From Panorpa germanica (lineage: Eukaryota; Arthropoda; Insecta; Mecoptera; Panorpidae), in the NCBI GenBank assembly GCA_963678705.1, contig OY783213.1, positions 16,930,451 through 16,994,450 of the forward strand: 64,000 nt of DNA, in the 5' to 3' direction. This document shows positions 37,301 through 50,112 of the stretch, piece by piece. The notes beneath the pieces were generated by a model. It was not told the DNA's origin, made no database searches, and saw only the letters and a program-made list of their open reading frames with translations. The stretch's first letter is position 1. Every line of letters begins with the position of its first letter. A program made the position numbers and the translations under genes.

Positions 37301-39867
37301 TGATATGTCAAATTTCAAATGTCAAACAGGCTCGTGTAACAAATGGCGGCAAATTTAAAACATTCACATCATATTGATACACCCTTTATAATAAAATAAG
37401 TTCAGCTCAAGAATTCTTAGGGAATATCTATCCTCAAGGAAAGCATATGGTGAAACAGAAAGAAAACTAAAAGCATCTTATAGCTGACCTTACATTGCTT
37501 GTTGATAGATTAATATTAGGTATTAATATATGATTTAAGATTGACAGGAAGCATATAACCAATCTAATAAAGTAGGGGGATGATACAGCAATATTTAATG
37601 CCCCTAGAAATAAAAAAAGAAATCTGTTGAATACCCGATTCGTCAACTGTTGCTTTAACCCATGATTGAACATATGGAAGACCTGAACCTGGACCTGGGT
37701 TCCAGTACTCAAAATACCTTAAAAAAGGGGTAAACAGTAATCCAAAAATCAAAGTCCCATACACGTAAAGTAACGGAATAATTAAAAAAATTGCAAATAA
37801 AAAACTTATTTATTTATATTATATAATGCTAATTTATTTTCTTCTGTTTTGTTCAGAAATGCAACAGTTGGTTCCGTTCTGAAATATTTTTACTTAAATT
37901 TAGTTTGTAATTTCCATATGCATTTAGAGAGGGAGCAGATGTTTACAAACGCTCTAATCTAAGGACAGAAAACAATAGCTACCTTTATAACTACCTGGGC
38001 CGGGCTTGGGGAGTAAGGGCAACAAAATCTTTAAAGATTTAAGAGCTCTTAGATGCCCTAATGGTTCCCGGTAGTACTTGGATCTCGGGGCTGTCCAGAC
38101 GCCCTCGTAACTCTCTGTAAATTGTTTTCTGGATGCAACAGATTTATTTCTGAGTTCGTACCGAATCGACAGATGGTTCGCTTTAGGTGCTCTAGGTGCT
38201 TTAGGTCAGGTCATATGTTTGAAGACTTCTAAACAATCGTATACGAGTATATGAAAGAGCAACATGTTATAAAATGATGTGCAAGCCCGGATGTGAAGCA
38301 ACTGGTGGCCAGCGTTGATTTTATTTTATTTTGAATCACCTGGTGGATGAATTTCAATTTGTTGCAAGGTACATGAATAAATAAATTTGCATTTATTGTA
38401 TATATAAATAAGTATGAATTCTGTATGCTTATGATATGGATAATATCTATTAGTTAACAGAATATTAATTAAAACATATATAATGTTTAATATCTAATTT
38501 ATTTGTCAACGTGACTTGTTATTCTGTAGTCACATCCTAAAGCGAAAATTAAGGCGCTAAGATTTAAATTAAATTAATTCTTATTTAAAATATAATCTCT
38601 TATTTAAAAAATAATTGCGACTGTACAAATTCTCATTAATCTCCCATTTATTTGCAAAATTGTAAAAGATGCAGGTAACCATCATTGCTAAGCTTATCTT
38701 GTAAGACATTACCTGTTTCAACTTTTGTGAGTGTTAATAGCAAAGACAGGTAATCTGACATAATAACTCAGGTAATAATGTTACAAGCAGGAGGTAAATA
38801 GATAAGTAATTGTTCTTATATGTTGCCTAATTTCTTGTGGCAAATAACATTCATGTTTGTCCTATCTGGCATTTCTTAGAATACAGTCACAAATGCAATA
38901 ATCAAACGCAATATTCTTAAGAATGATTATGAAAATGTGCAGTAAGCAATGATGTAAAGTATTTAGATACTTTTAGTACATATAAAAACGTATCTAGCAC
39001 ACCGTATCCGTATCTGATACAACACGTAAGTAAGTAATATGTCTATAACTAAAGATACATTTAAACAATTTGGAAACTATCACGTTTATACGTGATACAA
39101 GTGGTGTCGTGTAACATATGCACATCTGCGTGCCTTTAAGGACAAACTACTGGAATAAACAATATTTACAATGTACAATATTTTTCCTCAAGTGTTGATA
39201 AGATCTGTGCGGATCTATAGAACTCTACCGGAGTGTCAGCAGTTCAGCAAACACTGAAACACTGAACTCGAAGGTGTACGACTACAAAATGAGTTCTACG
39301 GTCTACACAGAAGGACACTTACACTTACACAGTGGCACATGTCGTCTTATCACTTATCTTGATCTTTTCTAAATTTGTACAATTGTTTAAGCTGTAAGTA
39401 CTTTTGCCTGAGACCTCGATGACGGATGGCGTCTATGCTTTGTGCATCGGGGACGAGCATCCTCTGGTCATGGGAAATGTACACCGATTGTGTACCTTAT
39501 GGGAATATGAAGTGGACCAGCTTGTGCTCAGTTGTACTACACTGTAAGCTGCAGAATCAGTTAAGAGATACTTATCACGTTAGTGTTTTGTTTTAAAGGG
39601 AGGATAATATAGAAATAATGAGCAATACACGAAAATTATATTATCTTGTTGCAAACTAGAGTTCAGTGTCTGAAGTGTGAAATACGATATTTACACATTA
39701 GAGTATACAAGGTAATTGCGATAATACTGATAACGATAACTGAAGATGTTATGATCATAGATAAATGTAAGAAGCGAGTGTAATACGGGCAACATTATAA
39801 TTTACACTTTAATGGTTTATTTGCAACGTCACTCAATACTGGTACGGTAGTATTGGTACTGGTCATT
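31377..39867. other. Long intergenic stretch, no gene seen
   Basis: AT-rich, with short ORFs only. Notable minor items: an acacac tract near 31743, a short tandem actgccc/agtgccc repeat at about 35809-35838, a gcgtccact motif at 34825, and an unexplained protein-like minus-strand ORF at 37564-37764. No RNA gene was recognised. Confidence 0.5.
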
Positions 39868-39969
39868 TGTAGTTCATATCATTGACATTTCCCTTGAACG
39901 AGTGAAATCAAATTGAAATGTTTTATGACAAAAAAATCGCACGCATCTTCAATATGTTAACTCCAAAAT
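39868..39969 (-). repeat. Dispersed repeat family, copy d
   Basis: The reverse complement begins attttggagttaacatattg, then aagatgcgtgcgattttttt and gtcataaaac, and ends gtcaatgatatgaac. It shares this whole order with copy e (45839-45945) and its first half with copies a and b. Confidence 0.7.
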
Positions 39970-40599
39970 ATATATTTGGTGCACATATTTAAAGATTTTT
40001 ATAGCATATAAACCCAGGTTCTTCTTATCGCTATTGATTACAATCTTAAGTAAAAAGCAACAGATTTCTTATTCTTATCAAATTAAACTCCCCCACCTTT
40101 TCTTTTTTCAACTAAAGCACTTATTGTTACAGTTTTCAAATCTCACACATGGTCCTTAGTCCACACATGCACACAGCACATTGCTATCGGTTTCTGATTT
40201 TCAACAATAGACTTACTTCTGTTCTTATTTTTTCTTTATATAAAAATAAATTTATCAAAGTAGGTACGAGCATACGTATTGTTGTTGCCTGCCTTATGTC
40301 TTTCTTTCCCCGATTATTATCAAACAGATTGTATACGTTCACGAAAGCAGCATCTTTAGAACATGGTGGGGCGTCAGTGGATCTTGAATCGTCTTAAATT
40401 ACTTAGAGGGATGTTTTATTGTTGTAAGTTGCTCATTTTGATGTTTGATGAATATTAATCGTTTTTTTAGTATGAATTGTACAAGCTCTATATGATGTGT
40501 CAAGCACGCAACGAGTTGTAAGTGTAGCATTGCATATATTAGTTTTTTGTCTTATACTACCATCTCTTTTGTATATTAGCGAGAGGTGCAATGTCAACG

Positions 40600-40745
40600 G
40601 ATATTACCCTCATTCCCATACTACCACAATCACAATTTGAACGCGGGTACCATCCCGAACACTCATCGAAACTGTGACTGAGGGAACTAGGGCTTAACTT
40701 CTGGGTCGCCCAAATTCGAGTGCGTTCTACATAGTATGGCTGTTG
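40600..40745 (-). pseudogene. 5S rRNA-like sequence, diverged
   Basis: Read on the minus strand: GCCATAC (40740-40734), GAACGC starting at the same offset as in animal 5S rRNA, then AAGTTAAGC (40700-40692) 33 nt after GCCATAC (34 in vertebrate 5S). Further on come agtgttcgggatggtacccg (like the AGTACTTGGATGGGTGACCG control element) and TGGGAAT ... GGGT. Extra bases interrupt the second half, so a functional 5S gene is unlikely. It is a pseudogene or a 5S-derived SINE head. It starts just after the tRNA-Gly terminator. Confidence 0.5.
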
Positions 40746-40755
40746 TATAGAGTAT

Positions 40756-40771
40756 AAAAAAGTACAAAAAA
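40756..40771 (-). terminator. Pol III terminator (two T6 runs)
   Basis: Immediately after the 3' end of the tRNA-Gly, the minus strand has TTTTTT (40771-40766) and again TTTTTT (40761-40756). This is what RNA polymerase III needs to stop. Confidence 0.75.
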
Positions 40772-40772
40772 G

Positions 40773-40844
40773 TGCGTCGGCCGGGAATCGAACCCGGATC
40801 AACTGCTTGGAAGGCAACTATGCTGACCATTACACCACCGACGC
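40773..40844 (-). tRNA. tRNA-Gly (anticodon UCC)
   Basis: 72 nt. Acceptor GCGTCGG pairs with CCGACGC, discriminator A. The A-box region is TGGTGTAATGGTC, the anticodon arm is GTTGC-CTTCCAA-GCAGT (anticodon TCC), and the T arm with B box is CCGGGTTCGATTCCCGG. No intron, CCA not encoded. It looks functional, with a downstream oligo-T terminator. Confidence 0.96.
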
Positions 40845-43800
40845 CTGTTACAGATAAAGGGAATGTTAAAAATTTCAGCATCTACTGTATTATCCTATAG
40901 ATATCTTATACATTAAAAGAATTTGAGAAATTTGATTAATAAATAAGAAGTATTTTTATTAAGATATAGCAAATAATATTTCAAACAAACAAAAACCACA
41001 AAATAAGATTTTCCGCCATGACTCGACTCGGCTGGTGATGACGTAACAGAAACATTCCTGCGAGCGGCACTCTGGGATACAGGGGACCAGTTACATGTCT
41101 TCAAATTAAGCCTTTTTTGACAGGATTGATATCTCTGTTGTATATTATATGTATACGTATAAATATGCCATGTCATATTTCTAAATGAAATCAAATCAAC
41201 TATTTTTATTATATGGAAAAAAAATTATAAATAAAAAAATTTGAATACAATAAGGTTAATTTAGACGTACAAGAAGTGAATTTACAGAAATAATTTTTTA
41301 AGACTACAATCAATTGTGTAAGTATCAGAAGCAGTGCCGTATTTGGTGTGCCGTCCATTGGCTCTTCCAATCACTAAAAAAATACCTCTCACGCCAAAAA
41401 AAACCTCAATTTGGGACCTCTGCCTACGAATTCCAAAAGTTTGGAGAACTTTTCCCTTTTCTTTAATGTTTGATACTATAAATCTAATGCGTTTGATGCG
41501 AATCATGCGGACGTGTAGACGTTTATCTATAGACGATGACAACTAAAAAATCAAACTAATAAAAATCACAAGAAATAAATATATTCAGATTTTATTTGGG
41601 CTAGCAATAGACTAGGGTGAACGACAAACTTTTAAGAAACGGTATTTTAATGAATTATGTAAAAAATTAAATGGATCCCACGGTTTTTTGAAAACCGGAA
41701 GCCGGAACGGGATGTAAGACGCCCCCGCCTTCAACTTCTTAAAAATAAATCTATAAATAAATTATAAATAGCAAAAAAAATAAGCATTTTATATTATAAG
41801 CAGATTGTATAAAAAATGAACAAAAAATATAAAATTCGACACTCGTCGTAAATGCACTTATTCTTTAAAGAGAAAACGGATGTTGATATGATTGTTATAA
41901 GTTTACTTTTATATCGATATAGAGCGGAAATAAGTTAACCTAAATTTAAATAAAATATTGGAAGTTTTTGATGATTAAACCCAGAGACGTCGTGGTTAGG
42001 ATATGTTGGATGTCGCACGTATATAGAAAGTAGACGCTTAAGTATATATAAAAATATGAAACTTTACATTACATTATTCAATAGCGAGTAATCCAGACTC
42101 CTGCAATCAAGTCAAGCAACAGGCACTATGCACCAGGCACCGGTGATCGGCATCCCATGGATGTTTTGTCCTTCTGAACAATGACAACAATTGCATGTTG
42201 TGATCCATTCTGACATTTTCAATGATTTATCTGCATTGTATCTGCTTTCTTTTGCTGCACAGCATTCAGGACACCGGTCTCAAGACTCGGGAGTTGGGAC
42301 CAGATCTGGTAATGTCACATGATCGCATTCACATATCGCACGGATCATTGATTTCCATGTTGACATCGAAAAATGAACGAACACAATACAATGTTTGCAT
42401 TGCACAATAATACTTCATCATCGTAATGTTCAGGGTTCGAGGACGATGAAGTACGAGTTGTGTTTTCTTCTTATAGTAATAATCTGTGGTTTTGTTAAAT
42501 CTATAGAAATATTAAATTATTAAAGAAATATGTCAGAAAAATGTTTTTAACATAAAGCTATTTATATAACCTATGTTTGATGAAGTGTTTGTTATATTTT
42601 AAAAGATAAAGTAAAGATATAAAACCATAAATTGCGAACAATTTGTGTAAGAATTTTATTTAACTTACTAAGAAATAGTTTTGGCTATTTAATCGAGCAA
42701 AAGTAATCAGAAAACGTTTTTTAGTTTTGATTACAAATATTACAAGGAAGATGCAATCGAATCACACACCAATATTGGGCCGCTAAACTATAAAAATGGG
42801 CCTACTGTAAATTAATTTCAGAGTAGGATATTTTGCGGGAGAGACCAATACGATATAATACCAATAATATTTGATTCGGTTCTGAAAAGAGATGCAATTG
42901 AATGGATAAAAAGATGTATGTTCAAAATTTAATAAAATATTTAGTCCATAGTAGTACATAGCAAATTTCTTTTGTCATCATGTAAAATGATCAAACCTGG
43001 AATTAAATATGAATTTTCGAGGTCGCATTCCATCCATCTTAAAAACAAGCATGAATAAGTTTTCTTTGTTTATGTTGAAATCTACAACTTCTAAAAAAAT
43101 TTATTAAGAGCTGATAGTAATATTATCTACAACTTTTCTTTATATTCCGATTCATTTCTCCGACTAAAATAAAGCTATATATATATTTTTTAAATTTAAT
43201 TTATTTAATGTCGGTTTATTGACGACCTTTTACTATGTTGTCATTTTATGTAGTGTCGTGGCGTTATAGATGTGAATTGAATTGAAATGATGTATGTACG
43301 TAATCAATTTAACTTGATAACTTGAAGACACAGCAGTCTGTATCAAGCATCAATGCTCTTGCGCAATGAGTCGGCATAAAACTATAAAATAGTTTGTTTT
43401 CACTCCATTTGTAACTTATTCTAAACTAAAATATGAAATGAATAATTTATGAATATAGGAACAATATAGTAAAGAGCAATTATCACTACTTAGGTCATAC
43501 ATACTTGAAGGAATAGGTAGGAACATAATCTTCCTTACTGCAATATGTGTATATAAGTATATCATACGATTTAAAAAAAAACAGAAATAGGATATATTTT
43601 TGAAGAAATAATATATGAAATTTTTTTAAAAATCTAACACATTTCTTTAAACAGATGTGCACAAAAAATGCTGAGCTAAGTTTTTTAGCCTATGGGCAAC
43701 CAACCAAGAAGTACAGAAAAGAACTTAAAAATTAATGTTGTGATAAATCGCAGCTGCGAGACGTACAAAAATATATTGCTAAAAATACTGCAACCACATT

Positions 43801-44041
43801 TCATAAATAAAAAATAATAAATAATATAAAAAAAAAAACTTGAAGTGGAATCTATAAACGTCAAAATCAACAGGGTACCAACTGTTGAATGAAGGTGGAA
43901 GGGGGTTGAGCCTGAGGTTGTAGCAGCGGATTTAAGGGTGCTGTTAGATTAATAAAGATCACCGATTGTAATCAAGATCGTTTTACAGAAAGAGTTATTT
44001 TTATTATAGAAAGATGTAAGAGATTTTAAAAGATTTCTATA
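40845..44041. other. Intergenic, no gene seen
   Basis: AT-rich. The open frames at 41282-41546 on both strands overlap each other and match no family I know. No other structure was recognised. Confidence 0.5.
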
Positions 44042-44115
44042 ATAGATAGGATTTGAACCAGAGATCAATATCTGTAGATTAAAGATCCTCACAGTGCGAT
44101 ACTGAACCATTTGCT
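44042..44115 (-). pseudogene. tRNA-like sequence (possible SINE head)
   Basis: The minus strand carries tggttcagtatcgcac, similar to an A box, and 33 nt later ggttcaaatcc (44059-44049), a full B box. The acceptor ends do not pair convincingly, so this is not a working tRNA gene. It is a tRNA relic or SINE promoter. Confidence 0.4.
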
Positions 44116-45838
44116 ACTAAAGTTGAAAATATATTAATTCATATGTCGATTAATAAATAGAAATGTCAAATATTTGTTGCTTTGTATTGATTATGAGTAT
44201 AAAGAGTGCATGCTTACAGATGAGTATTTTCAAAGGTCAAATCGATACAAAACAAGCATATTTTCGAAAATGTTTTTTAACGACACAGTTAATATATAAA
44301 AATTTCTATAACCACTACATGATAAAATAACATTTAAAGAATACTTTGTGAAATTTTCATAAATAAATATCAATAAATGAAGCATTGACAACGAATCTCC
44401 GCAGACGTCACAAAAAAAAAGTTTCGTTGCGCTGTCCCTCGGGATAACTCATCACTGGATTATTTGAAATCAAAAAACCAAAATGATTTCATTAGTTGAT
44501 ATGTTTCTGCAGGTAACCCTACCGAGATTTTTTTTTATATTGATGTTTCAATTTTTTACACAACTTATAAGTCAATTTTCATGAAAAAAATCAGAAACTT
44601 TGTTATTTTAAAATATGTAAAAAAGAATAACTGGACAGCGTTACCTCGGAATTTATGTAAAGAAAAAGTATGCAAAATTTCAAAAGGATCGGTGCTGGAG
44701 ATTTTGAGTTAGAGAGGACACCGACTCTGAAAAAGCTAAGTGTGAGAAAAACGCGTTTAAAAGTTTCAAAGAAAGATACTAATTGTGACTAAATTCAATT
44801 AATTTCGCAGGACAGCTAAAATTGTCATGGATGGTTATTTAAAATAGGGTTCAGGTTAGTACCTTTTTAATGTTTTTGAGTACATCTATGAATATTGAAT
44901 TATTCAGACAACGAAAACAATATTCAAGGTACACATTTCAGATTTTCGGAGATGTTCCATTAATGAACTGGACCTGGAATATAAGTAAACATACAGTAAA
45001 CACCATGATCAGCTGCCGTCGTACGACTGCCATGGTACTGATTTCAATCATTAATAAAGCTTTATAATATTCTTTTAATGACATTTAAATAAAATAAAAA
45101 TACCTGAACCTTAAATTTAAAACCTTAACCAAACAGCTTGCATTTTTTAACAATTCTCAAATTACAATTTCCAATTCATTAAAAATATATTTAAAAAAAT
45201 GTATTCAAATAAATCTAAAAAACATCTTTAGTTTCAATCTGTTGAATAACTGTCTGCTTTTAACATATTTAAATAGTTCCACCAATTCTTAACATAACAT
45301 ATTTCATTATTCATTTTTTTCTTTACAAATACTCGTACAAGCTTACTTACTTACTGAGTATCTTTATTGCTGGGAGCTGTTTGCTTATAGTATTAATGAT
45401 TTGGGCATTTTATATGTACGGCCTATTTAGGTGTAGCATTTGATGTTCATATGGTATGAGCTGTATTCGATCACTGCTTATGGCTTGATGCTGTTATTTC
45501 AGGTAAGATTTAAAATTAGCAACCGTGCTGTTATGATGTTAGATGCGTAAGATTTTGCGTTACGTAAAGTTGACGTCAGTTTCAATAAGTGTACTATGTT
45601 TTGTAGTTGCTTTGAAGTTGTAGTTGCTCTCCTACTTTCCTCCTCCAATTTACGATACCAATTTTCGCCTGGTCTCCTCAGACTCTAGCACCCCCTGAGT
45701 TCTCTTCCAGAAGTTTTTTCGATCCATTCTTTCTATATGTAATTACCATTGACTTCTTATTTCTTTCACACTTGATTTCTCGATATCTATCAGTATTTCT
45801 TAATTTTTTTCGTGAAAAAATTTTGCCATTTGATGCCA
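44116..45838. other. Intergenic, possible transposon-derived stretch at 44400-44770
   Basis: The block at 44400-44770 contains cgctgtccctcgggataact and later ttcaaaaggatcggtgctgg and agattttgagtt, phrasing typical of insect dispersed repeats, but I cannot assign a family. The rest is plain AT-rich sequence. Confidence 0.35.
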
Positions 45839-45945
45839 GTTCATATCACTGACATTTCCCCTTGAAGGAGTAAAATCAAATGGAATTTGTTTCATGACAA
45901 AAATCTTACGCATCTTCAATATGATGTCAAAGTAACTCTAAAATG
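45839..45945 (-). repeat. Dispersed repeat family, copy e
   Basis: The reverse complement begins cattttagagttactttgac, then atcatattgaagatgcgtaa and gatttttgtcatgaaac, the same order as copy d, to which it is closest. Confidence 0.7.
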
Positions 45946-48900
45946 ATTACTGATATTGTCTGAATCCGATTAAGTTGCACCCTTTCCTTGTATTTCAAAC
46001 AATTGGTAATATAACATGTGTGATATTTCGTCTTTGCATTATTTATATTAAGCTTTTGACACTATCATCATTTGTTTTTTCACATGACATGAACTTATTG
46101 AACTTAGAAGTTAGTGGGAACACCACCAAATGGACGTTAAATATAATACCTCAAGAAAACCAGATAGTAATCTAGAATTAGATACCGAATAAAACGGAAG
46201 GCAAGTGTTAATTAATTAATTTTAGACAACACAATAAACTGACCCAACGCACTGCGCATATACTATAGCAGTTTCAGTTCTGTCAAAATCTCTTAACTTA
46301 TTAGCAAGTTATAATAGAACAATCCCGACCATTGAAAGAAAGTATCTAGATTCGGGTCCATGCAGTGCTATTTTACAATGTCTACTTATTAAACTCACGT
46401 TTCCAAAACAAAAGTCGAAAATTCAGCAAGTTTAGACAAGTTAATTCAGGAAGGCAAAGTACTTATTATAAACACAAACATTCTTAACTCTTTACTTAGT
46501 TTTACCTGATCATAAAGTGTAAAAACATAATCCTTGATGATCTGTATTTAGTGTGATAATATTATAATGAGTTCTAATGTTTATTTCCGTCACAGTGTAA
46601 TAAAATATTAAGTTATGCGAGGGCTGTTCCAAAGGTATACAATGAGTTTCTAGTTATATTTATAAATATTATAAAATGAAGAAATTTCTCAAAAGGTAAG
46701 TCACTAACTCCGCACACATGTTCAACAGATTCTGGGTTTTTTTGGTTGTTAAAATATTCAAAACATAATAATTTGTTTTTCTACACCTTAAATTCATAAG
46801 ATTACATATTTTGTTTTTCATAAATACATCAATTTGTCCTTGTTACACGCCCAGGTAATTATTATTCTCTATTTACACCTTGGACATGGAAATTCCCAGA
46901 TTATTTTATGATCTACCACATGTTTGAGTAAAAATTTATTCTCAAGCATGGGAATAGTCCTGATGTTGGACAGATTGTAAACATCTTGTAGATAACACAG
47001 TAACCATCTTCATTGAATCGGTAAAGGTAAAGAAGCTCCTTGATTATACCTGCTGGCAGAGGTGGTTCAGGTAAATTGGTGTTTTGAGGAGAAATAAATA
47101 ATATTTTATAGGTGTGAAATGTCTCCAAAAAGTAGAAATATGTTTATGTTATATTCAAAGCCGTATATTACGTGGTAAATTCATAATCATGAATCATTTG
47201 TTTACAAACAATTGTGGTGTTTGTCTTACGAGTTGAATAATGGTTTTACAACTATACTATCCATAATTAAAATCACATCCAACTTCGGAAATTTTTTTTG
47301 TAGTTCATTTCTGGCTAAGACATTTTTATTTTTATTTACCTTCGAGTTTGACTCCAGAACCAGAGCTATATTGTCTGAGTTGGTTGTTATTAAGTTAAAT
47401 ATTACGAACGTAATAATCATAAACTTATTAGGCAGTGGTGCAGTTAAAATATTCACGATATTGAGATCACGACATTACAAAACTACCAATATAGTAGGAT
47501 CGATATCGGTTATTGGACTCGGCATCGGAAATAGGTCGACGTTAAACCGTTAAATCGTTAAAATCAAGTTTCTCCTTTCGAAGGAACCTCTTTGAAAATG
47601 TTGACAATAACACATGTATACGACTAATCATACAGATGCCACTAGAAACCATAGTGCTCGCTGCATACGCCTCCCCTCCCGTTTACCTTCTCTACCAAGT
47701 TTCGTACGATAAAACCAATACACACTTATCTTAAGATGGCATTCTAATACTGTGATATAAATTATTATTTCATAAACATAACAATTATCTAATTCTAGTT
47801 CTTTACGGACAGCGCCCTAAGTCAGGTTTATATATCAGTGCAGCCCTGTTCTTCGAGGTGTATTTCATGTAATAAATTTGAAGCAATAGACTTGTAGGTG
47901 TTTTGCAACATGTCCCGAGCACCTCCAATCACCCGGCAATAAATTTTATTGTTAATGTTTACAGTTGTCTTGATATTGGCGGGAAGGCACGAAGTCAGTT
48001 CGTCACGTTGACGAAACACATGGCGATAATTGCCGTGCGATCACATTTGGTTAACAATATCTTTTTCGTAAATTTATTTTATTTTTTAACGGCTTTTACC
48101 TTAATTTCTAAATTATTTATGATATATAATTTGAACGTAAAATATATTATGAGATAATTTAAAAGGTAAAATGTAAACATCTTTGAACCATATGTACGAA
48201 ATAAATGTAGAAAGTGTACGCCAAAGGTAGAGCTAGGTCCAGGTTAGAGGGACCTGAGGTGAAATGTTATTTCTAAATTACTGGAACGTTTTTTAAATGA
48301 CATTTTTTGTGAATCTATTCAATTTACTGTATAACTTCGATACTTTAATACAACAGTGATTGAAATGTGAAAATTTTAAATCCTCTTTTTAGAATAAAAT
48401 TCAGTTATTTAATGTGTTGATTGCAAAAGTAACACAGTTTCTCATTCAGAAGTGCCTTATAAACAAACCATAAAATTGACGAATATGACCCAGTAGTTGA
48501 AATCTCTTCAAACTAAAAAAAAAGAACTGTTCATATGTTTCCCATTTCATTTAAGCCATTTCAGTAACTGTATAGTACTGAACAATATACGTAATAATGC
48601 AATGGGTATACAATTGTATTCTTGTCAGATTCAGACGATCAACTCTGTTCACTAAGTTGAGGAATACGAATAGGTCAATAGAAGATGATTTAGATTTGTA
48701 CAATGTTTGTTCAATTTCATTATATTCTGTGGTTAGGACCTTAGAAGGTAATACCCCGAGAAATATAATGTACACTAGTGTTGTCAAGAAATTATTATTA
48801 CACTCCAAATCGAATCAAAATGATGTGAATTGTTCACGTTAAATGAGGTTTCTATACTGTTAAAAGAATTAGCAACAGCATTTTCCATAAAATAGTGTAA

Positions 48901-49777
48901 TTTTGATAACCAGCCAGTTTATTTTAATAGAATTGTAGAAAACAGTTACTAATAAAGTTGTAGAGTATAACATTCTTTACAAATTAATTCATTTTCCCAG
49001 ATCATCTTGATTTAAATGGAATAAATAAAACGTAAATGAGCAATCTGTAGATATTTTCACATAAAATAGAGTAGACTGAAATAGGAATAATCATTTTGTT
49101 GAATAAACCATAAAATGTTCGCTTCGAATTTACAATACGAATTTTTGACCCACTAATTATAACAATTACATCTTTGAAGAACGTGAAGCAACTGTGTTTG
49201 CAGTTCAGGTTCATTTTTACGTGTGTGTGTATACAACTATACATTCATACAAAGTAATACACGTATTGAATAGTTGCACATCAACACATGCATAATCGCC
49301 TAGACTTCACCGGGTTTTAATAAAATACTTGCAGATATAAAAGAGGGGCACCCTAACTTAAGAAATACTAGGAATAACGAATTTCAGTTATGCGTTCTAT
49401 CAAAGTTACACAAAGTCCGCTTTATGTCCAATTTCAAAAGAAATTCATATCCAAACAAAGTTACGTAACGAACAACTGCGCTAGGCAGTATAGTTTACTA
49501 AATGTATTATTTAATATAGCTGTAATAATTTCGCTGTTAAATTATGGTAATGGGTTTGTGTCCTATGTCTTAATTTCTATAAAAGTGTACTACATATTGA
49601 TAAAGTTAGTTACTAGAACCTCAAATGTTCAATTATTTTTTAATAACTCCTTATATGTTAGGAGATATTAACAATTAAAAAAGTCATTTTGTCTCTTTAA
49701 TTATTAAAGGGATTCAAAGTTGTATACATTCTAAATGCAAATATCAAATATTATTTACAGCTATTTCAAGGAACAAT
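45946..49777. other. Intergenic, no gene seen
   Basis: AT-rich with short overlapping ORFs on both strands. A B-box-like module resembling two others in the window lies at 47341-47390 (ttcgagtttgactcc, then agagctatattgtctg). Confidence 0.45.
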
Positions 49778-50112
49778 AAAATTTCAATATTATGTCTGCC
49801 GTAACAAGGTTAAATAAAGTAAAAACTTAATATTCTTTGACTTGACTTGATTATTTCGACTACCAACTGTTATAAAACATTACCACAGCACTGAACTACT
49901 CAACAAATAACTGACTTTAAAATGCAATTCACGTCATACAAATATGGCCGACCATTTCTAGCGCTAAAACTACAATTCAAACTTTTAATTGCTATATTTC
50001 CGTCAACATTTAGATATTTAATAAAATAGACACACCAATACACATTTCTTAATATCAATTTCAATCAACAATTGAAAAATCTACCACTAAAAAATGAGGA
50101 CACAAACCCATT
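49778..50112 (+). repeat. Dispersed repeat R335, copy 2
   Basis: Second copy of the element at 31044-31376, same orientation, 18.7 kb away. Flanks are unrelated beyond aaatttc at the left and cccatt at the right, which marks the element's borders. Confidence 0.85.

Noticed and set aside
40557-40881. Minus-strand ORFs containing GGVMVSIVAFQAVDPGSIPG and overlapping frames
   Set aside because: This is the translation of the tRNA-Gly gene and its flank, a well-known false protein in databases.
41282-41546. Overlapping ORFs on both strands (about 86 and 70 codons)
   Set aside because: No recognisable family; one is the antisense of the other, so at most one could be real and nothing favours either.
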